Below are positions 54,699-63,609 of a DNA stretch of 64,000 bases, in pieces. Location of the stretch: assembly GCA_019636695.1 (NCBI GenBank), contig JAHBXD010000007.1, positions 62,001 to 126,000 of the forward strand, in the 5' to 3' direction. Position numbers and translations under genes: made by a program. The notes beneath the pieces are model-generated. The model made no database searches and was not told where the DNA came from. It saw only the letters and a list, made by a program, of their open reading frames with translations. The stretch's first letter is position 1. Each line of letters opens with the position of its first letter. Source of the DNA: Phycisphaeraceae bacterium. GTDB taxonomy: Bacteria; Planctomycetota; Phycisphaerae; Phycisphaerales; UBA1924.

Positions 54699-55247
54699 TC
54701 AGGCGCGACGGCGACGAACCGCCACGAGACCGGCAACGCCCATCAAGGCGGCGGAGGCCGGACCGGGGATGTTCAGGCCGACAGCGATCTTGTACCGGAA
54801 GTCCTGCGACACCGGAGCGCCGGTGAAGTCATTCAGGCCGTCCAGGTCGAAGTCGGGGTACTGGCTCATCACCAGGTAATACGTTCCGGCAGGAACGATC
54901 GCCTCCAACGCGGGGAACAACGCCACGCCGGAGTCATCATCCTGCGCGATGATCGTGACGCCGTCACCGGCGAGAAGAGTCATCACTGCATCGCCGACGA
55001 GACTGTTCGGCACGCCGAACGCGGCAGCCACGATCTGCGTCGTGTGCGTCACCGAGAAGCTGAACCAGTCGACATCGCCGACTGTCAGGCGACCGTCCAC
55101 AGCGAATGAATCGCCGGGCTGGGTGTATGTCCCCAGGAAGTTCGCCGCAGCGGCGGTGTCGTTGTTCTCTGACTCGAAGAAAAGGTTTGCGTTTGCCGCA
55201 CTCGCAAGTGCACCGGCGGCAATCGCAGCCACGAGAGTGAATTTCAT
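54699..55247 (-). CDS. Exported protein with PPC-like domain and PEP-CTERM-like tail
   Basis: This 182-residue protein starts at ATG 55247 after GGAGGTCTGAAGAG. MKFTLVAAIAAGALASAANA is a signal peptide. FFESENNDTAAAANFLG and DVDWFSFSVTHTTQIVAAAF match a bacterial pre-peptidase C-terminal (PPC) beta-sandwich, and IIAQDDDSGVALFPALEAIV with AGTYYLVMSQY completes it. The C terminus IPGPASAALMGVAGLVAVRRRRA is the PEP-CTERM-like anchor. PPC domains are usually accessory domains of secreted proteases; here it stands alone. Confidence 0.85.
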   Translation of the reverse strand: MKFTLVAAIAAGALASAANANLFFESENNDTAAAANFLGTYTQPGDSFAVDGRLTVGDVDWFSFSVTHTTQIVAAAFGVPNSLVGDAVMTLLAGDGVTIIAQDDDSGVALFPALEAIVPAGTYYLVMSQYPDFDLDGLNDFTGAPVSQDFRYKIAVGLNIPGPASAALMGVAGLVAVRRRRA

Positions 55248-55559
55248 CTCTTCAGACCTCCCTACTCCGGGACCGCGTCCCTCGTGCATTGCGGCCACAC
55301 AACCACAGCACACGAGCCCCGCGGCCCGCTCCAGCCTTCAAAGTGCCACCTGGCCTCAGAAAGACCACCCATTCAAAAAGAAAACACGGAGAACCGTGAA
55401 AACACCTAGGCGCACTCTGTGGACTGGGGTTTTTACTGGTCCGAAAAACACATCAGGGCGAGACCAATGGCCCCGAAGAAGGGGTCTGAACGGATATCCT
55501 CTGGGTTGCCAGCAACTACCCATGATGCCAAATCTCGTCCTTGCAAATGAGTTCCCCGT
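55248..55559. other. Divergent control region between the PEP-CTERM-like gene and recG
   Basis: No CDS. GTTTTT, nine bases, AAAAAC forms an operator-like palindrome at about 55431-55451, and CACGG-AGAA-CCGTG a small hairpin near 55396-55409. The A-rich run near 55374-55385 is unusual for this G+C. I see no clear -35/-10 pair. Confidence 0.35.
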
Positions 55560-57653
55560 GTGATCGCGCCTGACGCCTGTGATCTTCTGACGCCGCTCGC
55601 CGAGATCCGGGGAATTCCCGGAACGGTGGCTCGTGAACTGGAAGTGATGGGCATCACTCGTGTCGGGCAGTTGCTTGTCCATCTCCCTCATAGGCACGAG
55701 AGGATCGAATCCCGGACACGTCTCGGCGACATCGTGGCGGATCAGATCGTCTCAGTGCAAGGAGAGATCACGGCCACACGAATCGCCGGGAAATTCCCTA
55801 GGCAGCGATTGGAGGGAGTGCTCTGGGATGAGACGGGCCGTCTCGATCTCGTCTGGTTCAATGGTGCTTATCTGCGGTCGAAGATCATGCCGGGGGTACG
55901 GCTGCGTGTTCAAGGGAAAACCCGGGCGCGAGGGCCGGGCTTCCAGATTGCCAATCCGCGTTTTGAAGTCCTCGACCCGGACCATGCCACAATCGAAACC
56001 GATGAGGGGGCGGTGTTGCGACCGGTCTATCCGGCGACTGAACGACTCGATTCCCGCCGCATCGAGCGTGCGATTCGGCTGATTCTCGACAGAGCGGCAT
56101 CACTGGTTGAAGATCATCTTCCGGATGTGTATCGAGCTTCGCGAGATGTCCCTCGACTCGATCGGGCCTATCGGATGATGCATCACCCGGCGGACGAGAC
56201 CGAGGTGGCGGATGCGCGGCGGCGGTTGGCATTTGATGAACTGCTCATGCTGCAACTGGGGGTGCATCTCAAACGGGCGGAACTCCGCGAGCGATTGCGG
56301 GCGCCGGCCTTGCCGCTGACCGACACCATCGACAAGGCGATCCGCGATCGTCTGCCTTTCAAGTTGACGGCCGCACAGGATGCCGTCGTTGCGGACATCG
56401 CGAGAGACCTGTCACGGACCGTGCCGACGAACCGTTTGATTCAGGGCGACGTCGGTTCGGGGAAGACGGCGGTTGCGGCCTACGCCATCTTGATGGCGGT
56501 CGCGGCGGGGCATCAGGCTGCGCTGATGGCTCCGACGGAACTGCTGGCGGAGCAGCATTATGCCTCATTGTCCGGCATGTTGACCGGTTCGCGCGTGCGG
56601 ATTGACCTGCTGACAGGAACGACCCCCCGGGCCGATCGCGAAGCGATGCTTGATCGGCTTGCCGCGGGCGAAGTGGATGTGCTCATCGGGACGCATGCGC
56701 TCTTGACCGAATCGGTTCGATTTGCATCGCTGGCGGTTGCCGTGATCGACGAACAGCACCGATTCGGTGTGCACCAACGCGCCCGGCTTCGCGCAAAGGT
56801 CGATGAGCCTGGCGTTACGCCGCATGTGCTGGTGATGACCGCTACACCGATCCCTCGGACCCTGGCGATCGCTCTTTTCGGGGATCTTGATGTCTCGACC
56901 ATCGCCGGGCTTCCGCCGGGGCGAAAGGGGGTCACCACTCGATTGGTCGGGCCGGAGAAACGAAGCGAGGTCTACGCCTATCTTCGCGGCAGGATCGAGC
57001 AGGGCGAGCAGGCGTATGTCGTCGCGCCAAGCATTGAGGGCGAAGCTTCCGCCGGAGTCCGGCGGCTGGCATCGGAACTTGAAACCGGGATTCTCGCCGG
57101 CATTCGCATCGCGGTTCTGCATGGCCAGCTCCGTCGGCCGACGCGAGAGCGGATCATGGAGCGATTTCGTCAGAAGCTCATCGACGTGCTCGTCTCGACG
57201 ACGGTCATCGAAGTCGGTGTTGACGTTCCCAATGCGAGCGTGATCGTCATCGAAAACGCTGAGCGTTTCGGTCTTGCACAGTTGCACCAGCTTCGCGGCC
57301 GGGTCGGTCGCGGCTCAAAGAAAGGACTGTGCGTGATCATCAGTGCCACCGAGACGGAGGAGGCTCGCGAACGGCTGCAGACGCTTGTCGCAACCGGCGA
57401 TGGCTTTGAACTTGCCGACAAGGACTTTGAACTGCGAGGTCCGGGAGAGCTTTTCGGAGCCAGCCAGTCAGGGCTTCCAGATTTCAAGGTCGCGGATCTG
57501 ATGCGTGATCGTGAATTGCTGGCCATGGCGCGACGTGATGCCGCCGCGTGGATCGCCCGCTCGCCCCGCCTGGAGGGTTCAGATGAGCAATTGCTTCGGC
57601 ACCGACTCTTGAAACTCTACCGTGAGGGGTTGGGTCTGGGCGATGTCGGGTAG
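55560..57653 (+). CDS. recG: ATP-dependent DNA helicase RecG
   Basis: RecG remodels stalled forks and Holliday junctions. The 697 residues start at GTG 55560. The N-terminal wedge/OB domain has [34 protein letters not shown] and [12 protein letters not shown]. Helicase motifs are [13 protein letters not shown], Ia [57 protein letters not shown] and [40 protein letters not shown] is the RecG-type C-terminal TRG region. Length is normal. Confidence 0.97.
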   Translation: MIAPDACDLLTPLAEIRGIPGTVARELEVMGITRVGQLLVHLPHRHERIESRTRLGDIVADQIVSVQGEITATRIAGKFPRQRLEGVLWDETGRLDLVWFNGAYLRSKIMPGVRLRVQGKTRARGPGFQIANPRFEVLDPDHATIETDEGAVLRPVYPATERLDSRRIERAIRLILDRAASLVEDHLPDVYRASRDVPRLDRAYRMMHHPADETEVADARRRLAFDELLMLQLGVHLKRAELRERLRAPALPLTDTIDKAIRDRLPFKLTAAQDAVVADIARDLSRTVPTNRLIQGDVGSGKTAVAAYAILMAVAAGHQAALMAPTELLAEQHYASLSGMLTGSRVRIDLLTGTTPRADREAMLDRLAAGEVDVLIGTHALLTESVRFASLAVAVIDEQHRFGVHQRARLRAKVDEPGVTPHVLVMTATPIPRTLAIALFGDLDVSTIAGLPPGRKGVTTRLVGPEKRSEVYAYLRGRIEQGEQAYVVAPSIEGEASAGVRRLASELETGILAGIRIAVLHGQLRRPTRERIMERFRQKLIDVLVSTTVIEVGVDVPNASVIVIENAERFGLAQLHQLRGRVGRGSKKGLCVIISATETEEARERLQTLVATGDGFELADKDFELRGPGELFGASQSGLPDFKVADLMRDRELLAMARRDAAAWIARSPRLEGSDEQLLRHRLLKLYREGLGLGDVG

Positions 57654-57671
57654 ACCCATGAGGGGTCGAGG

Positions 57672-57929
57672 CTACTTGTCCTGCTCCATCAGTCGCCTGC
57701 GAAGCTGGCGATTCTCGTAATCTTGCTCCCACAGACCGCCGAGCTTCGGCGGGTTGACATAGCTGCGTTCGGCCGAGCGGGGCTTGAGTGTGGCATTGCG
57801 AGGCAACGGGCTGAGGCCCAGCGTGCCGGTGGTCGTCCGCTCTTTGCGAGACGTTTCGACGCAGCCTGTCGCGACGACCAGGGTCGACAGCAACGCGGAG
57901 ATGGTTCGAATACGTCGGATCAAGGTCAT
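57672..57929 (-). CDS. Small lipoprotein
   Basis: The 85 residues begin MTLIRRIRTISALLSTLVVATGC, a short lipoprotein signal with lipobox VATGC (Cys23). The mature part is polar and Pro/Arg-rich (RNATLKPRSAERSYVNPPKL) and ends in charged helix (NRQLRRRLMEQDK). The start overlaps the stop of the pseudouridine synthase gene by four bases, so it is translationally coupled. I recognise no family. Confidence 0.75.
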   Translation of the reverse strand: MTLIRRIRTISALLSTLVVATGCVETSRKERTTTGTLGLSPLPRNATLKPRSAERSYVNPPKLGGLWEQDYENRQLRRRLMEQDK

Positions 57930-59125
57930 TTCGCCTTCGGTGGAGAGATGATCCGGCGGCGTGCCGTCGGCTTCGGTGCTGCGCTCGCGGGGCGAACTGA
58001 TGCGACGGTAGTTTTTGGGGCCTTGATGCGTGATGTGTGGGGTGTTGCGAGCGCACTCCGGACTGGCTTTTGAGTCGACTTGGCAGTGCCGCGGCCTTCA
58101 ACAGACGATTTCGGTGACGTATTCGCTCGCTCACCCCGAGGGGTTCCCGATCGAACCATGCTGCGGGCTTTCCGCTTCTGGCGCAGGGGTGGGGGTACAT
58201 CGGCAGGAGTATGCCGCGAACCCGGAAGCACGCCCCGAGCAAGCACGCCCCGAGCGTTGCTGCGGGTGGTCGAATCGTCAGAAGGCGTGCGGGGTTTCTT
58301 AGCTGGAGCAGAAGCACGCTTGATACCCTCGCGCAGCAGCCGCAGCTCTTCACGCGTCAATTCGCGCCAGCGGCCACGGGCGACGTTCGATAGCGTGACC
58401 GGCCCGATCGCGACGCGTTCGAGCTTGCGGACAGGGCAGCGGACGGCCGCCAGCATGCGTCGCACCTGACGATTTCGCCCCTCCTTCAGCGTAAGGCGGA
58501 GCACGGTGCGATCCTGACCACGGGCGAAGATCTCAATCCGTACTCGTGCGGTGCGAACCGCGCCCACGGTGCGGCCGGCCTTTCGCTCGGCAAGGTATAT
58601 GCCCTCTTCCAGTTTCTGCACGTCGTCGTCTTCGAGCCGGCCATTGACCACGGCGAGATAGGTCTTGGGCAGGCCGTTTCGCGGATGGGTGATGGCATTG
58701 GCGAAGTCGCCGTCGTTCGTCAGCAAAAGAAGCCCTGTAGTGTCGTAATCGAGGCGACCCACCGGGAAGAGACGCGCTCGAGACGGGTGGTTGACAAGAT
58801 CGAGCACCGTGCGCCGGTCGGCTCCGGGTTCATCGGCCGCCGTCGTCAGCGTTCTGGGCGGCTTGTTGAGCATCAGGTAGATATGCCGTTCGGGCTCAGG
58901 AAGGGGTCGCCCGCGGACCGCGATGCGGTCAAGTTTTGGATGCACCCACACCGGCAGAGACCGGACAACCTTGCCGTTGACGGTGACAGCTCCATCAAGG
59001 ATCAGTTTCTCACAGTCACGTCGAGCCGCCACGCCGGCATCGGCCATGACGCGCTGCAGACGCTCGCCACGTCGGGCGTCGTCGAGAGGAGGCAGTTCCG
59101 GGTGCGATCGGCCGCGAGGAGGCAT
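57926..59125 (-). CDS. rRNA pseudouridine synthase, RsuA/RluB type, with basic tail
   Basis: I begin at ATG 59125 with MPPRGRSHPELPPL, giving 399 residues; the frame upstream is not family-like. An S4 RNA-binding domain (ERLQRVMADAGVAARRDCEK, GAVTVNGKVV) precedes the catalytic domain with the aspartate in FPVGRLDYDTTGLLLLTNDG, AHPRNG-type (ITHPRNGLPKTYLAVV), and LKEGRNRQVRRMLAAV. This fits RluB (23S U2605), though RsuA/RluE cannot be excluded. The last 140 residues are a Lys/Arg/Ser/Pro-rich tail (RQKRKARSMVRSG; KPTARRRIISPPKAK), which RluB of other phyla may share in shorter form. Confidence 0.92.
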   Translation of the reverse strand: MPPRGRSHPELPPLDDARRGERLQRVMADAGVAARRDCEKLILDGAVTVNGKVVRSLPVWVHPKLDRIAVRGRPLPEPERHIYLMLNKPPRTLTTAADEPGADRRTVLDLVNHPSRARLFPVGRLDYDTTGLLLLTNDGDFANAITHPRNGLPKTYLAVVNGRLEDDDVQKLEEGIYLAERKAGRTVGAVRTARVRIEIFARGQDRTVLRLTLKEGRNRQVRRMLAAVRCPVRKLERVAIGPVTLSNVARGRWRELTREELRLLREGIKRASAPAKKPRTPSDDSTTRSNARGVLARGVLPGSRHTPADVPPPLRQKRKARSMVRSGTPRGERANTSPKSSVEGRGTAKSTQKPVRSALATPHTSRIKAPKTTVASVRPASAAPKPTARRRIISPPKAK

Positions 59126-59209
59126 GCCGCATCGTAGAACCTGCACGGGGCATGCGAAGGATTGCAAAATATGGTGTACTGTGCGCAGGGTTCCAGGGAA
59201 GGAGCAACC

Positions 59210-60787
59210 ATGACGCAGCGCCAAGGTCAGGGCGTCCCGATCAGCGGTGATGATGTATTCCTGACGCCGAGAATCATCGACCGCCTGGCGTTTGAGGAAT
59301 ATGCCCAGCAGCTTCGAGGACTGATTCATCAGGCGAGCGGCGAGGGCAACGCGCTTCGCCACGCCCTGCTTGAGGTCAAGTCGTTCGATCAGTCAGCCAA
59401 GGCCATCACCGGCGAACTCGCCCGCCGCCTGGAAGCCGTCACCCGGCTGATTCCCGCGATCGACGAACGGCTCGCCAAGCTCGAAGCCTTGGCGACGGCG
59501 GCCTTCGACCAGGCCGCGCTCGCGCGCAACGTCGAAATACAGGTCGATGAGTTGATCGCCCGCAAGCTCGATGCCGCAGTACAGCAGATGGCGAACGTTT
59601 CGGCGAGTTTCGATGCCCGTTGCGCCGAGGTCGAGTCTCGGCTTCGCGGCGCCTGGTCGTCAAGCACGCACGACGCCGAGCAGGCCGCGGCGATGCTCGC
59701 ACAGCGCGTCGCCCAGGCTTCCGCTGAACTCGAATCGCGCATGCGCGAGCAGGTTGCTCCGGCTGAGTCTCGGTTGGTTGAGGCTTCGAGGTTGGCGCAG
59801 GCCTTGCTCGAACGCGTCGAAGGGTCACTTCCCCAGCTGCAGGAACGGATTGAGCAGGCGGGCATGCAGATCGACGAGCGGTTGCATCGTGTGACCACCG
59901 GGTTGGAAAAGCGCATCGAGCAGATCAAAGCCGAGGTGGCTGTCGCCACCGGCCCGGCGATCACCAACCTGAATCTGCTCTGCCATCGCGCCGTCGATGT
60001 ACTGGGGATAGATCCGCGTGCGGCGGTCGATGCCGATGCTCCCCCCGCACACCCCGGGAGTTTGACCGACATCGTGCTGCGTGCCGAGCACGCAATCGAG
60101 CACGCCGCGGGCATGGCCCAGCAAGTTGAACAGGAACGGCGGCATCTTGAAGCCTGCGCGGGCCGCCTCGATCGACTGCGTCAGGCAGCGCACGATGCCG
60201 AGCGCGCCTGCGAACGCATCGAGGCGATCCTTGCGCATCGTCGCGCCGACATCGCCGCCGTCGCCGCCATTCCCGGAGAACAAGAGCTGGCCGACCTCGC
60301 CCAACGCGCAACGGAACTGCGCGACATCATGGCCGATGCTGCGAACCACCATCGCGCGGCGGAGCGTGCTGCCGCACGCACAACCGAAGCCCTTGCACGA
60401 AGTGAGGCCCTGACGGCACGCCTGCGTGAGCTCGAGGCGATGATGGACCTTGCCGAGTCTCGCGTTCGTGATGCAATGACCGATGCGCAAAGGCAGGTTG
60501 GTGAAGTCGATGGTGCGATCGCCGGTGCGGCAGCGCACATGCACCGCACGACCGTAGAACTCGAACAGCGGCTCGAAGCGGCTGCCGCTCGCACGCAGGC
60601 CATTCTCGACGACGTGGCGCAAGCGTCGGAGCCAGTGAACCGTCCTGCACGAGAAATTCGTGCGACTTCGAGTGAGGCGCCTCCCGTTCGTTCGCAGGCG
60701 AAGCCACGTGCAAAATCCAAGGCAGTGATTGGCGACAAGCCCGCACAGCGCAAGCCCGCATCGAAGAACGCCTCGCGTCGCAAATGA
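59210..60787 (+). CDS. Coiled-coil protein with basic C-terminal tail
   Basis: The 525 residues start at ATG 59210 (GGAG upstream). After GVPISGDDVFLTPRIIDRLA the protein is almost all Ala/Glu/Arg/Gln/Leu heptads (GELARRLEAVTRLIPAIDER; RIEQAGMQIDERLHR), i.e. long coiled coils with one non-helical break near residues 265-290 (VDADAPPAHPGSLTD). The last 40 residues are positively charged and Lys/Ala/Pro-rich (KPRAKSKAVIGDKPAQRKPA). No membrane segment or signal peptide. I do not recognise a family; a chromosome-associated, cytoskeletal or scaffold role is possible. Divergent from the pseudouridine synthase gene. Confidence 0.8.
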   Translation: MTQRQGQGVPISGDDVFLTPRIIDRLAFEEYAQQLRGLIHQASGEGNALRHALLEVKSFDQSAKAITGELARRLEAVTRLIPAIDERLAKLEALATAAFDQAALARNVEIQVDELIARKLDAAVQQMANVSASFDARCAEVESRLRGAWSSSTHDAEQAAAMLAQRVAQASAELESRMREQVAPAESRLVEASRLAQALLERVEGSLPQLQERIEQAGMQIDERLHRVTTGLEKRIEQIKAEVAVATGPAITNLNLLCHRAVDVLGIDPRAAVDADAPPAHPGSLTDIVLRAEHAIEHAAGMAQQVEQERRHLEACAGRLDRLRQAAHDAERACERIEAILAHRRADIAAVAAIPGEQELADLAQRATELRDIMADAANHHRAAERAAARTTEALARSEALTARLRELEAMMDLAESRVRDAMTDAQRQVGEVDGAIAGAAAHMHRTTVELEQRLEAAAARTQAILDDVAQASEPVNRPAREIRATSSEAPPVRSQAKPRAKSKAVIGDKPAQRKPASKNASRRK

Positions 60788-60986
60788 CTCGGAAGCATTC
60801 ATACGGTCCTGGCCTATGGGGTGAAACCCGGAACGCGATGAGCCGTGTGACTGCCCTGCATGCGCAATCTTGTGAGCAGGAAATTATCGCTCCGCATGAT
60901 GACTGCCCATCATGACGTAGCCCTATTCCGAGGCGTTTGCGGCCGTGCGCCAAGGAAATCCCGAGCAGCAAGTGCGCGGATTGAGC

Positions 60987-61014
60987 TTGTATTATGAATG
61001 GGTTCCTGTATAAA
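60987..61014 (+). promoter_or_regulatory. Promoter candidate of the BNR-repeat gene
   Basis: TTGTAT (60987-60992) and TATAAA (61009-61014) are separated by 16 bases. Initiation near 61021 would give a leader of about 46 bases before ATG 61067. Confidence 0.5.
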
Positions 61015-61066
61015 TGGGGTCCGGATAGTCCGGAGCGTCAGGGGGGATTTTCAACAGGAGGGATCC

Positions 61067-63445
61067 ATGAAGATTCTGTGGTCCGGAGTGACGGTCTCTG
61101 TGGCGATTGTCGGGGTCGCATCTGCCGGTCCCGAAATTCGCCGCGATGTGCATGGGAATGTCGCCCTCGGCGGTCTTGTCGACGACGGGTCTTCGCATGG
61201 GGCGACCCCTGGCGAATCGTTGACGGAATGGACGCCTATCGGTCCGTTCGGCGGCGATGTCCAGGATGTCAACGCTTCACCGACCGATCCGATGATGGTG
61301 CTCGCCGCGATTGCGCCGGGCGGTTCGGTCGGGGGCACGCTCTATCGTTCGACCGACGGCGGCTCGACATGGGCGACGGTGCCTGCGCTGGCGGGCAGAA
61401 GCGTCTACGACATCGAGTTTGATCCTTTCGGCGTCGCGTATATCGGCACATTCGACGGCGTATGGAAGAGCGTGGACAACGGCGCCAGCTTCTCTCCGCT
61501 TGATCTGGGCATCGGTGTCAACGATCAGGTCTTCGATGTAGCCATTGATCCCAACGATCCGAACGTGATCTACTGCGGCGTTGCCGATGCCAACGGCAGC
61601 CAGACGCAAGTGCTGCTGCGAAGTGTCAATGCCGGGGCAACCTGGTCGAATCTCACCCCCCCGGGAGCCGTGGGCCAGAGCTGCCGCGGCATTGCGATCA
61701 ACCCGAATAACTCGCTGGAAATCATGGCGGTTTTCGGTGGGGCCTTCGGCGGTGGGTCGGCCTGGTTTACTTCCAACGGAGGCGCCACCTGGAACAATGC
61801 ATCCAGCGGCCTTCCCAACAACCCCATGAACGATGTCATCTGGCAGAATGGTGACTGGATCATCGGCGGCGGCCAGCTCTTCGGTGGTCAGGTTGTCGGT
61901 GTCTATCGCAGCAACAACAACGGCACAAGCTGGACGGCCATGCACGATGGCTCGTGGCCGAGCCTCGTCGTGACCGATGTGCAGGCCATTCCCGGCACCG
62001 TCGGAGGCCTGCTGGTTTCGACGACAGCGGGCATCCACCGCTCGATGAGCGGCACTCCCGGCACATGGGATATTTCTGCCGGCGGGACCTCGCCGTATGC
62101 GTGCTTGGCGGTTCGTCATGCACCCGATGATGCCAATCGAATTTACATCGGCGCTAACTCGTTCGGTGTTGTGCGAAGCACCGATAACCTTGCCTCTTCG
62201 AGCATCAGTTCGGTCGGGATCGGTGCGCTGGATGTTCACTCCATCCACGCCAATCCCGTCAATCCCGATGAACTCGCCATCGCCTTCCAGGGACAGAACA
62301 ACGGCGGCATCTACGTTTCGCTCAACGGCGGCCAGACATGGACCATTGAGACCGGCCTCCCCGGCAGCCGCTACAACACCGTCCGGTTCGATGCCAACGG
62401 CACACTCTTCGCCATCAACGACGGCCCGACCGGCGGCGGCATCCTCGAAGGCCTTTACCGCCGCAACGCCCCCGGCAACTGGACGCCGCTCGGCCCGGAC
62501 CAGGGGCCATTCTTTGAGAGCCGACTCTACGGCATCGACTTCGGCAAGTTCGATCCGCTCATCATCGTGCTGAGCGGCCAGGACTTCGGCGTCGCGGGCT
62601 TCGAAGCGACTGTCTGGCGCTCGCTCGACGCCGGCGGAGAGTGGGTCAAAGTCTACGAGAGCGTCGAATCCAACGAAACCGTGCAGTCTGTCTTCATCGT
62701 CGATGATGGCAGCGACCTCAATATGATCGCCTCTTTCACGGATTTCGGCACAAACCAGACTGGCGGCGCGCTTCGCTCCACCGATGGCGGCACCACTTGG
62801 GTGCCCGCCGATAACGGGCTGGCGACCAATGTGCAGGGGTACAGCCTCGCCGTTTCTCCCGATGACGCTTCAACCTTCTTCATGGCCGATGGGGCGACGT
62901 CTTCCGGCGGCGGCGGCCTCTGGGTCACCACAGACGCCGGCGCGAGCTGGACACGCCAGATTCATACCCCGGGTTTCCGGGCCGTGGCGGTTAACCCGAG
63001 TGACGCCGATCACATCATTATCGGCACCACCTTCGCCGCACCGCGCGTTCGCGAATCGACGGACGGTGGCCTGTCGTTCTTTGATTTCATGCAGGGTCTG
63101 GCCGCAACCATCACGGTCCGGGGGCTGAGTTCCGGCCCTGAGCAGATCGTCTACCTCGCCACGAATGTCGGCACCTACAAGCGAGATCTCCCAGGCGGCG
63201 GCTGCCCGGCCGATCTCTCCGGTTCTTCCGACCCCAACGACCCCGGCTACGGCGTTCCCGATGGCCAGGTCGATGCTTCCGATTTCTTCTACTTCCTCGA
63301 CCAGTTCGTCGCCGGCAACCTCGCCGTCGCCGATCTCTCGGGTTCTTCCGACCCCAACGATCCCGCCTACGGCGTTCCCGATGGCCAGATCGATGCTTCC
63401 GACTTCTTCTACTTCCTCGACATCTTCGTCGCCGGTTGCCCGTAA
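61067..63445 (+). CDS. Secreted BNR/sortilin-type beta-propeller protein with two dockerin-like repeats
   Basis: The 792 residues start at ATG 61067 (AGGAGG upstream). MKILWSGVTVSVAIVGVASA is a signal peptide. The body has many BNR/Asp-box-type repeats: LYRSTDGGSTWATVPAL, VWKSVDNGASFSPLDLG, LLRSVNAGATWSNLTPP, VYRSNNNGTSWTAM, IYVSLNGGQTWTIE, LRSTDGGTTWVPADNG, WVTTDAGASWTRQI, as in sortilin/Vps10 and Ycf48-like propellers. The C terminus has two near-identical 40-residue units, ADLSGSSDPNDPGYGVPDGQ and then xDASDFFYFLDxFVAG, that look like dockerin/EF-hand-like modules of Phycisphaerae and end in Cys-Pro. It probably acts outside the cell, possibly anchored or assembled through the repeats. Ligand unknown. 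Confidence 0.88.
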   Translation: MKILWSGVTVSVAIVGVASAGPEIRRDVHGNVALGGLVDDGSSHGATPGESLTEWTPIGPFGGDVQDVNASPTDPMMVLAAIAPGGSVGGTLYRSTDGGSTWATVPALAGRSVYDIEFDPFGVAYIGTFDGVWKSVDNGASFSPLDLGIGVNDQVFDVAIDPNDPNVIYCGVADANGSQTQVLLRSVNAGATWSNLTPPGAVGQSCRGIAINPNNSLEIMAVFGGAFGGGSAWFTSNGGATWNNASSGLPNNPMNDVIWQNGDWIIGGGQLFGGQVVGVYRSNNNGTSWTAMHDGSWPSLVVTDVQAIPGTVGGLLVSTTAGIHRSMSGTPGTWDISAGGTSPYACLAVRHAPDDANRIYIGANSFGVVRSTDNLASSSISSVGIGALDVHSIHANPVNPDELAIAFQGQNNGGIYVSLNGGQTWTIETGLPGSRYNTVRFDANGTLFAINDGPTGGGILEGLYRRNAPGNWTPLGPDQGPFFESRLYGIDFGKFDPLIIVLSGQDFGVAGFEATVWRSLDAGGEWVKVYESVESNETVQSVFIVDDGSDLNMIASFTDFGTNQTGGALRSTDGGTTWVPADNGLATNVQGYSLAVSPDDASTFFMADGATSSGGGGLWVTTDAGASWTRQIHTPGFRAVAVNPSDADHIIIGTTFAAPRVRESTDGGLSFFDFMQGLAATITVRGLSSGPEQIVYLATNVGTYKRDLPGGGCPADLSGSSDPNDPGYGVPDGQVDASDFFYFLDQFVAGNLAVADLSGSSDPNDPAYGVPDGQIDASDFFYFLDIFVAGCP
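63209..63445 (+). repeat. Tandem 120-bp direct repeat inside the BNR gene
   Basis: Two copies begin at 63209 and 63329 (both GCCGATCTCTC followed by GGTTCTTCCGACCC) and differ at only a few positions over about 110 bases. They encode the two 40-residue dockerin-like units, so the duplication is recent or kept homogeneous. Confidence 0.9.
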
Positions 63446-63471
63446 TGGACCTCAAAATGCCGTGTGCTCAT

Positions 63472-63507
63472 GCCGCCCGGGGTATTCGACCCCGGGCGGC
63501 GGTTTTT
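63472..63507 (+). terminator. Intrinsic terminator of the BNR-repeat gene
   Basis: GCCGCCCGGGGT (63472-63483), loop ATTCG, ACCCCGGGCGGC (63489-63500), then GGTTTTTC. A perfect 12-bp stem with five T's. Confidence 0.92.
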
Positions 63508-63609
63508 CACGAACTCGATGACGACGCGCCACTCCGGCTGCGGGCAACCCGTTGCGATGTCGCGGACGGGCGCTGAATTCCCATCCGAAGTTGGGGCCTT
63601 TCGGCTACC

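Noticed and set aside
63209..63445. CRISPR-like direct repeats
   Set aside because: Only two copies, 120 bases long, in frame and coding for dockerin-like units.
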